Both the position numbers and the translations under genes were made by a program. A model generated the notes under the pieces. That model saw only the letters and a list, made by a program, of their open reading frames with translations. It searched no databases and had not been told where the DNA came from. Shown piece by piece: positions 1 through 6,197 of a stretch of DNA of 11,500 nt. Source of the stretch: an uncultured Zetaproteobacteria bacterium (GTDB lineage: Bacteria > Pseudomonadota > Zetaproteobacteria > Mariprofundales > Mariprofundaceae); assembly GCA_947311795.1 (NCBI GenBank), contig CAMZLX010000103.1, forward strand, positions 1 to 11,500, given 5' to 3'. The number at the start of each line of letters is the position of its first letter. The stretch's first letter is position 1.

Positions 1-504
1 AGCTTAGGGCAACGCATCGCTTGGATTTGGCTGACTTGTGGTTTGGGTTTATTGTTGATGGGGGCGACCACAAGTTGGCAAGACAGCGCATTTCATAAGC
101 CTGATGACACTCACCTGAGTAGTGTAACAGGCATATTGCAGAAGGTGAGCTATAGCGCGCCTGCCAAATCACCCACGCTTGTAGAGCTTGTGATATACCA
201 AACCAAATCGGGTGTGAAACGTGGTTATTTGCGGTATGGGTTTCATGTTTGGGAAGAGCGATTAAAGCCTTACCTCAATCAGCCTGTGACCATGGTTGTC
301 AGCAAAAATAAACAAATATGGCAAGTGTTGGCGAATGATGCGGTAATCATTAGTGAGCAGGAGATTGGGCAGCGGCTTCTCGCCATGAAACAAGCTCAGC
401 AAGCCGTCGCTAAGAATATTATTTATGTTGGTTTGAGCATGGTTTTATGTTGGTTATTCTTTTTTCGCAAACAAAGCGTAGCGATACGCAAGGTTTATTC
501 CTGA
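1..504 (+). CDS. Membrane protein of unknown function, 5' end outside window
   Basis: Reading frame 1 is open from the first base to a TGA at 502-504, so this is the C-terminal 167 residues of a gene that begins upstream. A TTG at 43 could be a start, but the frame stays open before it and the hydrophobic segment already begins at the left edge (IAWIWLTCGLGLLLMG). The fragment has a membrane helix at its left end, a soluble stretch of about 100 residues rich in beta-type sequence, a short charged helix (QRLLAMKQAQQAVAK), and a second membrane helix (IIYVGLSMVLCWLFFF) followed by a basic tail. Two helices flanking a soluble loop suggest an inner-membrane protein with one extra-membrane domain. 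I do not recognise the family. It converges with the pilin gene, whose stop lies 17 nt away. Confidence 0.6.
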   Translation, partial: SLGQRIAWIWLTCGLGLLLMGATTSWQDSAFHKPDDTHLSSVTGILQKVSYSAPAKSPTLVELVIYQTKSGVKRGYLRYGFHVWEERLKPYLNQPVTMVVSKNKQIWQVLANDAVIISEQEIGQRLLAMKQAQQAVAKNIIYVGLSMVLCWLFFFRKQSVAIRKVYS

Positions 505-528
505 TATTTAAGCATACTTATTAAATAT
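504..528. terminator. AT-only dyad between convergent genes, possible bidirectional terminator
   Basis: ATATTTAA at 504-511 and TTAAATAT at 521-528 are perfect inverted repeats with a 9-nt loop. A G:T and a T:A pair extend the stem outward by two. The dyad spans the ends of the two convergent genes. The stem has only A:T pairs and would be weak, so a role in termination is tentative. Confidence 0.25.
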
Positions 529-1000
529 TACATGCATCGGCTTGAGCTGCGGCATATCCAGACGCAGCACTTAGCTCGACACCCACATCACTTGGTTCAC
601 GAATTTGTTTAAGAACAGACATATTATTTGTGTTGGCATACATAATCGTATCACCATTGATGTGTTTGCTGAACATACAGCGTTTAGAGACGGTGCTTGC
701 TGCAATCATAATAATCGTGACACCATTGCTTAGCGTTAGACTCTTTGTTTCCAAACCATTGGTTAGCGTAATGTTAGTGGGTGCTGTGGCAGATGTTGGG
801 TCAGGGTAATTTGCACCAAAAAACCCCACAAATATCGAAAAATTCTTGAGGTCTGAAGCTGCTGCTGAATTAAAAGCTTGAAGGCGGAAACTTTTGAATT
901 GTGGTATGGCAATGGAAGCCAAAATACCTACGATAGCAACCACAATCATAAGCTCAATAAGCGTAAAGCCCTTTTGTGATTTTGTTTTATGATGTTCCAT
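521..1000 (-). CDS. Type IV pilin (prepilin with N-terminal methylation motif)
   Basis: Predicted structural subunit of a type IV pilus, or a pilin-like minor subunit; 159 residues. The start is the ATG at 1000 because GGAGG lies 7 nt upstream and it leaves a short basic leader, MEHHKTKSQKG. That leader ends at the prepilin peptidase site, followed by FTLIELMIVVAIVGILASIA. Gly at -1, Phe at +1 (usually N-methylated) and Glu at +5 are all present, and the mature protein has 148 residues. After the hydrophobic alpha-1 helix comes a Ser/Thr/Ala-rich globular domain. Two cysteines, one mid-domain (SKRCMF) and one four residues from the end (DACNI), fit the C-terminal disulfide loop of pilins. The length is typical of a major pilin. 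No pilus assembly genes are nearby, so it may be an orphan pilin. A longer ORF reading from 1051 adds residues before the leader and is rejected. Major pilin versus pseudopilin cannot be decided here. Confidence 0.93.
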   Translation of the reverse strand: MEHHKTKSQKGFTLIELMIVVAIVGILASIAIPQFKSFRLQAFNSAAASDLKNFSIFVGFFGANYPDPTSATAPTNITLTNGLETKSLTLSNGVTIIMIAASTVSKRCMFSKHINGDTIMYANTNNMSVLKQIREPSDVGVELSAASGYAAAQADACNI

Positions 1001-1050
1001 GACTGTTCCTCCGATATTCGCCAACATAGAGGAAAGTGAGAAATAGCACA

Positions 1051-1075
1051 ATTAATCACTTTGGATTAATCACTT
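1051..1075. promoter_or_regulatory. Tandem 11-bp direct repeat upstream of the pilin gene
   Basis: ATTAATCACTT occurs at 1051-1061 and again, perfectly, at 1065-1075, a 14-bp period. The pair lies 51-75 nt upstream of the pilin start codon, within its likely promoter region. This layout suits a regulator-binding site, but no regulator can be named. No convincing -35/-10 pair or sigma-54 GG-N10-GC site was found next to it. Confidence 0.35.
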
Positions 1076-1111
1076 GTTAAATGAGTTGTTCGTTCCGTAT
1101 TTCAACAGGTG

Positions 1112-1426
1112 TTAATGCAAAAGTTTATCCACACCACAAAACATGGTGGTGTTTTTCAGCTCAGACATCACTTTGTCGGCATTGCGGTCATCATCCCATG
1201 TCACGATATAAAGATGGGGCGACATTTGTTTTTTGATGGTCACATCATGTTTTTCAAGCAAGGCATTAAATTCAGCATTGCCAATGTCTGAGCATTGGCG
1301 CACAGTGATTTCACTGGTTTTATAAGCGATGCCCGCAGGCTCAAGCGCATCATCTTTTTTAGATGAGCAGGACACCATCAGGCTGAATATAAAAGTGATA
1401 CATACAAGTTTTATTGTGGCAGACAT
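1112..1426 (-). CDS. Small secreted lipoprotein, function unknown
   Basis: A 104-residue protein. The ATG at 1426 is chosen because AAGGAG precedes it closely and because it puts a lipoprotein signal at the N-terminus: MSATIK, a hydrophobic stretch, then LMVSC with the lipid-anchored Cys near residue 19. The -3 position of the lipobox is Met rather than Leu, an acceptable variant. The linker after the Cys is polar (SSKKDDALEP). The mature domain has about 80 residues with one Cys in each half (RQCSD and MFCGV), which could form a disulfide in the periplasm. I do not recognise the domain. It follows the exonuclease III gene by 22 nt on the same strand and is probably co-transcribed. A longer frame reading back to 1540 would overlap that gene and lose the signal peptide, so it is rejected. 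Confidence 0.8.
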   Translation of the reverse strand: MSATIKLVCITFIFSLMVSCSSKKDDALEPAGIAYKTSEITVRQCSDIGNAEFNALLEKHDVTIKKQMSPHLYIVTWDDDRNADKVMSELKNTTMFCGVDKLLH

Positions 1427-1448
1427 AGGCTTCTCCTTTTTCGATAGT

Positions 1449-2219
1449 CTAGGTGTGTTCGCTTTGAATTTCAATCCATGCGGGTGCATGGTCGGAAGGG
1501 CGCTCTTTGGCGCGTTCTTCGGCATGAACACCACCATCAATAACTTTAATGTTGGATGTCACAAGCAAGTGGTCAATGCGAATACCCCACCGACGTCGAA
1601 ATGCGTTGGCGCGATAATCCCACCAGCTTAACATGGGTTCATCGGGATGCAGCTCTCTTAAACTATCATGCAAACCCATATCCAACAGGTCTTGGAAGTG
1701 CGCACGTTCTTCATCGCTGCACATGATTTTGTCCCGCCATCTGTCGGGGTCGTGAATATCAATGTCTGCAGGTGCGATGTTGTAGTCACCGAGCAATACA
1801 AGTTTATCATGTGTTTTGAGTTCGTCTTGCACATACGTTTTGAGGGCGTTTATCCACTTCATTTTATAGGCATATTTTTCCGAGCCAACTTCTTGCCCAT
1901 TGGGCAGATAAATATCAATGATGCGGATGCCTTGGATAGTTGCGGCAATGACGCGTTTTTGTGGGTCATCCAAGTTGGGAATATCAAAGCCCACATCTTC
2001 AAGCGGATGTTTGCTGATGATAGCAACACCATTATAAGTTTTCTGCCCTTGAAATGCGACATGATAACCTGCGGCTTCCAAATCATCTTTGGGAAACTTG
2101 TCATCGGTTTGTTTGGTTTCTTGAAGTGCCAACACATCAGGCTGATGTTCTTTTAAATAGTCCAACACATGCGGCAAGCGCACGTTGAGTGAATTGACAT
2201 TCCAGCTAACTATTTTCAT
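1449..2219 (-). CDS. xthA: Exodeoxyribonuclease III (AP endonuclease, ExoIII/XthA family)
   Basis: A 256-residue Mg-dependent base-excision-repair enzyme. It cleaves DNA 5' to abasic sites and removes 3' blocking groups and nucleotides. All active-site motifs of the endonuclease/exonuclease/phosphatase fold are visible: N7 in WNVNSL, the metal ligand E34 in LQETK, Y104 in IYLPNG, D145 and N147 in LGDYN, LSWWDYR at 197-203, the D216-H217 pair in RIDHL, and the catalytic D243-H244 in SDHAP. Length matches the family (about 250-270). The ATG at 2219 has AAGGA 7 nt upstream, inside the final codons of the preceding acetyltransferase gene. That gene stops only 2 nt before this start, so translation is probably coupled. 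The subtype (ExoIII rather than ExoA/Nape) is inferred from motif spacing only. Confidence 0.95.
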   Translation of the reverse strand: MKIVSWNVNSLNVRLPHVLDYLKEHQPDVLALQETKQTDDKFPKDDLEAAGYHVAFQGQKTYNGVAIISKHPLEDVGFDIPNLDDPQKRVIAATIQGIRIIDIYLPNGQEVGSEKYAYKMKWINALKTYVQDELKTHDKLVLLGDYNIAPADIDIHDPDRWRDKIMCSDEERAHFQDLLDMGLHDSLRELHPDEPMLSWWDYRANAFRRRWGIRIDHLLVTSNIKVIDGGVHAEERAKERPSDHAPAWIEIQSEHT

Positions 2220-2221
2220 AT

Positions 2222-2638
2222 TTATTCCTTAATTTTTTGCTCAGGGTTTAAAACCCAACATCGCGTATTATTACTAAACCCAAGATGTTTATAATATGTA
2301 TGAGCATCAGGCGCAGCAATGAGAATAAGCTTACATTTTTCTCCTAAATGCTCTTGAGTTAAGATTTGTAATTGTTTACCAATACCAAGTTTTTGATATT
2401 TACTGTCGACTGCAAGATCAGATAAGTAGCAAGCATAATGAAAGTCTGTAATTGACCTAGCAATACCAACAAGCTCTTCACCTACCCATGCTGTTATGGT
2501 CAAATTGCTATTCGTTAACATGCCATTGATACATTGAGCATCATCAATAGGTCGCCTTTCACCTAAAGTAGAAGCCTGCAATAGGGCAATAAATTGTTTA
2601 CTAGAGACTTGTGTATTTATTTTGTAGTCAATGTCCAT
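2222..2638 (-). CDS. GNAT family N-acetyltransferase
   Basis: A 138-residue acyl-CoA-dependent acetyltransferase of the GNAT fold; the substrate is unknown. Motif A is clear: the strand YLSDLAVDSKY followed by the acetyl-CoA pyrophosphate loop Q82-K-L-G-I-G-K88. Motif B ends in YYKHLGF (115-121), the usual 'Y..LGF' signature. The short length suits a single-domain small-molecule or peptide acetyltransferase. The ATG at 2638 has AGGA 7 nt upstream. It is the first gene of the run leading to exonuclease III, two nt away. Its DNA is markedly AT-richer than its neighbours: bases 2341-2400 have 17 G/C of 60, against 30 of 60 in a comparable block (1741-1800) of the exonuclease gene. That may mean acquisition by transfer. 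Confidence 0.9.
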   Translation of the reverse strand: MDIDYKINTQVSSKQFIALLQASTLGERRPIDDAQCINGMLTNSNLTITAWVGEELVGIARSITDFHYACYLSDLAVDSKYQKLGIGKQLQILTQEHLGEKCKLILIAAPDAHTYYKHLGFSNNTRCWVLNPEQKIKE

Positions 2639-2673
2639 TTTATATTCCTATAATTGCTGCAAAAGTGTAAGTG

Positions 2674-2698
2674 TTTGTTCATTTTTTGTGCGAACAAA
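2674..2698. repeat. 7-bp inverted repeat upstream of the acetyltransferase gene
   Basis: TTTGTTC at 2674-2680 and GAACAAA at 2692-2698 are perfect inverted repeats around an 11-nt loop. They lie 36-60 nt upstream of the acetyltransferase start, where an operator would be expected. No U-tract suited to a terminator follows on either strand. Confidence 0.35.
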
Positions 2699-2714
2699 AA
2701 ACGAACCAAAAAAA

Positions 2715-2833
2715 TCGCCCTAGAATAGCTGTGTACGTCCTCATTTGTAAGCTAAAAAAGGCGAAAAATAGAGCAAGTATTTTGCTTGTTTCCTTTTTTA
2801 CCCCACAACTTCGGCACAGCTATAGCCGGGGGG
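2715..2833. repeat. Nested long inverted repeat (MITE/REP-like or structured RNA element)
   Basis: Successive inverted repeats pair in register around one centre. ATAGCTGTG (2725-2733) pairs perfectly with CACAGCTAT (2815-2823). TTGT (2745-2748) pairs with ACAA (2805-2808). TAAAAAAGG (2753-2761) pairs perfectly with CCTTTTTTA (2792-2800). GAGCAAG (2771-2777) pairs with CTTGTTT (2785-2791) using two G:T pairs and a 7-nt loop. Outside the first stem, CCC (2718-2720) faces GGG (2828-2830). Such a layered fold over 119 bp is unlikely by chance. It carries no coding signal. It could be a non-autonomous mobile element or a folded transcript. The + strand ends stem 3 with a T-run, so a terminator role is also possible. 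Confidence 0.6.
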
Positions 2834-2891
2834 TGTCATTTCGACCGTCGTGGAGAAATCTCAAGACCTCTCGACTACGCTCGAGGTGACA
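2834..2891. repeat. REP/MITE-like palindromic element
   Basis: TGTCATTTCGA at 2834-2844 faces TCGAGGTGACA at 2881-2891. The ends are inverted repeats matching at 9 of 11 positions, and the two mismatches are G:U-compatible on the - strand transcript. Inside is a second hairpin, CTCGA / TCGAG around CTACGC, near the right end, and the run GGAGAAATCTC. From memory, very similar sequences recur as short dispersed intergenic repeats in many unrelated bacterial genomes; I could not check this. It starts 42 nt past the end of rsmB, directly abuts the preceding palindrome, and may also act as a transcription end or mRNA 3' protector for the rsmB operon. Confidence 0.6.
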
Positions 2892-2932
2892 GATAGGAGC
2901 AGCATTGTGTTCTTCGTGGTGAAAAAATAACT

Positions 2933-4159
2933 TCATGATTTGATGATGTGCGCAAAAAAGAAACCATCATGTGCTTCGCTGGGAAGTAGGCGCTGGATAC
3001 TTTGAACACCCTCAAATTGATTGACCACCGCCTCATTCTCTTGGGGGTGAATCGAGCAGACGGCATACACCAGCGAGCCACCGACTTTGAGCACTCTCAA
3101 TGCTTCTTTGAGTAGTTGTGTTTGTAGCTTGGCTGCGTCTTCCACACTTTGTTTATCATGCAAAAACTTGGCATCGGGATGTCGCCTGAGCGTACCTGAT
3201 GCAGAGCAAGGCGCATCAAGGAAAATGGCATCCACGCTGTTGTTTGGATAAGGCAAATTTAATGCATCGGCTTGAAGTATATCAACATGTTCAAGCTGCA
3301 AGCGATTGAGGTTGTCTTGAAGGCGCGGGATACGTTTCGGGTTTAACTCTATGGCAGTCACCGCTGCTTTGGGAAAGCGTTTGGCAAGCATGGCTGTTTT
3401 GCCGCCAGGTGCGGCACAAATATCCAAAATATGCCCCGTGTCATCAGCTAAAGTGATGGGCAAAGTGGCAGCTTGGGCGGCTTGGTCGATAACGATAAAT
3501 CCACCTTCATCATATTCAGGAAGTTGGGTGACATCGGTGTTGGCACTAAGCAACACGGCATAGGGTGATAATTCACCTTCACGCACTTCAAAACCTTGGG
3601 CTTGTGCCTTTTCTGTCCAGTCTGTGCGATTTTTAAACACGGCAAGGCACAAGTCAGGTGACGTTATACATGCTTGCTTGATGCTTTGCACCGCATCCAC
3701 ACCAAAGGCATCGCGCCAAGTATTATACATCCATTTGGGCAGTTCGGCGCGTTGATGGGGTTTAAGTTTGCTGGGTGCTTCTTGGTTGGACACTTTACGC
3801 AGCACAGCATTGACGAAACCAGCCGCTTGCGGTGCATAAGGTTTGATGGCTGCTACAGTTTCACTGACGGCTGCATGATTTGGCACGCGCATGTGCCGAA
3901 TTTGGTATGCGCCGAGCAGCAAAGCAAGGCGGCTATGGTCATCGGGTTTTTGTTTGATAAAGCGGCTTACATCAGCTTCAAGTGAGTAATAAAAGCGCAA
4001 CACGCCATACACCATTTCACGCAACAAGGCGGCATCTCTAGGCTCTAAATCATGTTGGCTTAAAAGGTGAATTAAGCTTGCTTTGGCTTTGTGCTTTTGA
4101 ATCAACACGGCATGTAAAATATTCAGCGCAAACATACGCAAATTCACTGAATGACTCAT
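2933..4159 (-). CDS. rsmB: 16S rRNA (cytosine-967-C5) methyltransferase RsmB
   Basis: A 408-residue SAM-dependent methyltransferase that makes m5C967 in 16S rRNA. An N-terminal NusB-like RNA-binding domain (about 1-130, with the conserved run NHAAVSETVAAIK and GFVNAVLRK) precedes the Rossmann methyltransferase domain. SAM motif I is DICAAPGGKT (246-255). Motif IV DAPCSASGTLRRHPD carries C318. Motif VI YAVCSIHPQENE carries C368, the usual catalytic nucleophile. The C-terminal LLPSEAHDGFFFAHI is the typical ending of this family. Length is slightly below the 429 of E. coli RsmB. The ATG overlaps the xerC stop by 4 nt (ATGA at 4159-4156), so the gene is probably translationally coupled. It is the last gene of the six-gene operon. 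NusB fusion plus motif set make the assignment firm. Confidence 0.95.
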   Translation of the reverse strand: MSHSVNLRMFALNILHAVLIQKHKAKASLIHLLSQHDLEPRDAALLREMVYGVLRFYYSLEADVSRFIKQKPDDHSRLALLLGAYQIRHMRVPNHAAVSETVAAIKPYAPQAAGFVNAVLRKVSNQEAPSKLKPHQRAELPKWMYNTWRDAFGVDAVQSIKQACITSPDLCLAVFKNRTDWTEKAQAQGFEVREGELSPYAVLLSANTDVTQLPEYDEGGFIVIDQAAQAATLPITLADDTGHILDICAAPGGKTAMLAKRFPKAAVTAIELNPKRIPRLQDNLNRLQLEHVDILQADALNLPYPNNSVDAIFLDAPCSASGTLRRHPDAKFLHDKQSVEDAAKLQTQLLKEALRVLKVGGSLVYAVCSIHPQENEAVVNQFEGVQSIQRLLPSEAHDGFFFAHIIKS

Positions 4160-5076
4160 ACTTTCTTCGCCTTAGCTCTGGGGTGTGTATCTGCATACGT
4201 TTGTTGCAACTGGGGCAGTGTGACGTGGGTATAATGTTCTGTGGTTGCCAAAGATGCGTGTCCTAAAAACTGTTGAATGGTACGCAAATTTGCGCCGCCG
4301 CTTAACATATCAGTGGCAAATGAATGACGCAATTTATGCGGTGTGATGCTCATATCTGCGCCTGTTTCCAACGCCCTGCTTTTAAGCATACGTTGCACGG
4401 AACGTACACTTAAACGCTTACCAAATTTATTGAGAAACAAGGCATCTTCTTTGGGCAATAAATTACCGCGTGCTTTAAGCCAGCTTTCAATCAGTTCAAC
4501 GGCAACTTCAGGCAAAGGAACAATACGCTCTTTATTGCCTTTGCCCAGCACGCGCACTTCACCGATTTTTTGCCTAAAGTTTAAGGATAAATCATTGAGG
4601 TTGACCCCCACAACTTCAGAGACACGCAAGCCACAACCATATAAAAACGCGAGTAATGCCAGTTCGCGTGCATCAAACTTACGGTTGGTGGTCTCTAATA
4701 ATGCTTGGGTTTGATGTTGGGGCAGCGTTTTGGGTAATCTTTTTCCCAATTTGGGTGCGCGAATACCTGCGGCAGGGTTTTCAGCGCAAAGCTTTTGCCT
4801 AAGGGCAAAGGCAAACAGGCTTTTGAGCGCAGACAGCCGCCTTGCCAATGTGGCAGGTGCTAAACCTTGGCTATGCCCATCGACGAGCCAATCTTGTACC
4901 ATTTCACGACTGATATGGGTGATAAGCAGTTGGTTTGAAGGATGAGTGGTAAGGCTTGCAGAGAATATCAAGAACTGGCGCAAGTCTCGTTGATAATTAT
5001 TGATGGTGTGCTCAGATGCCAGGCGGACTTGCTTGAGTTCCGCTGTGAATAAAGGGGTGACATCAACAAAAAGCAG
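4156..5076 (-). CDS. xerC: Tyrosine recombinase XerC (probable CTG start)
   Basis: A 306-residue site-specific recombinase that acts with XerD at dif to resolve chromosome dimers. The N-terminal core-binding domain includes LKQVRLASEHTINNYQRDL, the typical Xer start region. The catalytic domain has all six active-site residues: R151 (GLRVSE), K179 (LGKGNK), H247 and R250 (HKLRH), H273 (GHASL) and nucleophile Y282 (HYTH). PKLGKRLPKTL at the domain junction and the DUF484 neighbour favour XerC over XerD. No ATG, GTG or TTG occurs in frame between the upstream stop (5152-5154) and a TTG at 4981-4983, and starting there would remove the first core-binding helix. CTG at 5074-5076, with GGAG 8 nt upstream, restores a normal family length. 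The stop overlaps the rsmB start by 4 nt. XerC identity is firm; the exact start is an inference. Confidence 0.9.
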   Translation of the reverse strand: MLFVDVTPLFTAELKQVRLASEHTINNYQRDLRQFLIFSASLTTHPSNQLLITHISREMVQDWLVDGHSQGLAPATLARRLSALKSLFAFALRQKLCAENPAAGIRAPKLGKRLPKTLPQHQTQALLETTNRKFDARELALLAFLYGCGLRVSEVVGVNLNDLSLNFRQKIGEVRVLGKGNKERIVPLPEVAVELIESWLKARGNLLPKEDALFLNKFGKRLSVRSVQRMLKSRALETGADMSITPHKLRHSFATDMLSGGANLRTIQQFLGHASLATTEHYTHVTLPQLQQTYADTHPRAKAKKV

Positions 5077-5088
5077 GGCAACTACTCC
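5074..5088 (-). promoter_or_regulatory. Shine-Dalgarno and CTG start proposed for xerC
   Basis: GGAG (5088-5085) lies in the last codons and stop of the upstream cyclase gene and is followed by 8 nt and then CTG (5076-5074) in the xerC frame. The cyclase stop TAG is at 5084-5082, so the CTG lies 5 nt beyond it, a layout suited to re-initiation. An ATG and TTGs nearby are in another frame and do not lead into XerC. Confidence 0.45.
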
Positions 5089-6197
5089 GCAGGTTTGTGT
5101 TGCGCAGATTCTACGCGGTTGCCACCCAAAGCCTTGGCAACATACATGGCCTTATCCGCTTTTTTAATAAGTTGAGTTAATGTTAAATCTTCGTCCTTTG
5201 CTGAAAAAGCGAGCCCAATGCTAACACTAAGCACTTCATTTTCGATGGTTGTATTCTGCACATCGTGTAAAATATTATGCGCAATATCTTGAGTTTTGTC
5301 CTGCTTGCAGCCTGGAAGTAAAAGTACAAACTCATCACCACCCATACGTATGAGTGGATCTTGAGCGCGGACATGCTGACGAATAATGTCACACGTTTGG
5401 GTCAGTGCATCATCACCTGCGGCATGACCTAAGCGGTCATTGACACCCTTGAAATCGTCCATGTCAAGAAACAAGGCAGCCACAGGCACACCTTTGCCAA
5501 ACCAACTCGATAACGGCTGATGACTATAGGGTTGTAAAAAGCGGCGATTTTGAACACCTGTGAGCGAGTCTGTGATGGCAAGGCGAGCCAAGCGTTGATG
5601 GGTGATGGAATGCTCTAAACTCAAGCTAATAATCTGTGCCAAATGTGCTAAAAAATCCGTGCTTTGGTCTGGCGCAAACCGTTCTTGGTCGTTGGAGCCT
5701 AGTCCTAATACACCAAAGGGGCGTTCTTGTGTGCCTAAGCGAAGCAAAGCAATGGATTCAAGCGATTCATCACGCGGCTGCATCCAAGGGAAGCCATCTT
5801 TTTGCATTTGCAGCAACCAAACATTGCGGCGATTTAAACCCATGGCATTGATTTCACCCGACTCAATCCAAATTAAATCTTGATCAGATAAAGCAGACAT
5901 TTGTGTGTTACCAATAAGACTATCTTTATCAAACCAGAAACGTACAAGGTCGAGAGAAAATTGGCTGCGAAGCTCACGCAATAAGGTGAAGCACATATCT
6001 TCAGGGTCAGTTGCAGCAAGCACGCTGGTTTCAATCGAAAAAAGCTTAGAAAACAAATCATCATTGTCTTGTAGACGGGTCATCATGGTCGAAATATATG
6101 CTCTAAGTTGCGCATTTTCTTTGGCAAGCGCTTGGGTGCGCCGCTCATTAAAGTCGAGTGTTTTTGGTTCAGTTTTCGCAGTTTCTTTTTTTGCCAT
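5082..6197 (-). CDS. DUF484-GGDEF protein, probable diguanylate cyclase
   Basis: A 371-residue cytoplasmic protein with no membrane segment. Residues about 20-200 resemble DUF484, a GAF-like domain: a coiled-coil start (ERRTQALAKENAQLRAY), then alternating strands ending in FGVLGLGSNDQERF and a helix. Residues about 207-362 are a GGDEF domain that makes c-di-GMP from two GTP. The active site MGGDEF (GGDEF at 286-290) is intact, DxxTGxxNRR is present as DSLTGVQNRR, and LDMDDFKGVND holds the metal site. RAQD at 277-280, five residues before GGDEF, is a complete RxxD inhibitory site, so product feedback is expected. Stand-alone DUF484 genes commonly sit beside xerC; here that protein carries a cyclase. 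The ATG shares one base with the stop of the transpeptidase gene (TAATG). The signal sensed is unknown. Confidence 0.9.
   Translation of the reverse strand: MAKKETAKTEPKTLDFNERRTQALAKENAQLRAYISTMMTRLQDNDDLFSKLFSIETSVLAATDPEDMCFTLLRELRSQFSLDLVRFWFDKDSLIGNTQMSALSDQDLIWIESGEINAMGLNRRNVWLLQMQKDGFPWMQPRDESLESIALLRLGTQERPFGVLGLGSNDQERFAPDQSTDFLAHLAQIISLSLEHSITHQRLARLAITDSLTGVQNRRFLQPYSHQPLSSWFGKGVPVAALFLDMDDFKGVNDRLGHAAGDDALTQTCDIIRQHVRAQDPLIRMGGDEFVLLLPGCKQDKTQDIAHNILHDVQNTTIENEVLSVSIGLAFSAKDEDLTLTQLIKKADKAMYVAKALGGNRVESAQHKPAE

Larger units (their letters stand above)
2639..2932. other. Non-coding spacer with palindromic elements
   Basis: This stretch lies between rsmB, which ends at 2933, and the acetyltransferase start at 2638, both on the - strand. 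It has no credible gene. A 72-codon + strand frame across it is low-complexity and runs through the inverted repeats. It holds a 7-bp inverted repeat (2674-2698), a nested multi-stem palindrome (2715-2833) and a REP/MITE-like element (2834-2891). No clear -35/-10 pair for the acetyltransferase gene was found. Confidence 0.7.

Noticed and set aside
1668..2156. 162-codon + strand ORF antisense to the exonuclease gene
   Set aside because: It mirrors codons of a clearly real gene with complete catalytic motifs and has no Shine-Dalgarno or recognisable domain.
2674..2698. Inverted repeat TTTGTTC/GAACAAA as an intrinsic terminator
   Set aside because: The stem is AT-rich and neither strand has a T-tract directly after it; kept only as a possible operator.
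2671..2889. 72-codon + strand ORF
   Set aside because: It lies wholly within the palindromic spacer, has low-complexity Lys- and Arg-rich sequence, no ribosome site, and runs through both repeat elements.
4343..4714. 123-codon + strand ORF antisense to xerC
   Set aside because: Ser/Arg/Leu-rich shadow of the recombinase catalytic domain; no family resemblance.
4156..4983. Shorter xerC starting at TTG 4983
   Set aside because: It would drop upstream residues that clearly belong to the Xer core-binding domain and has no suitable ribosome site.
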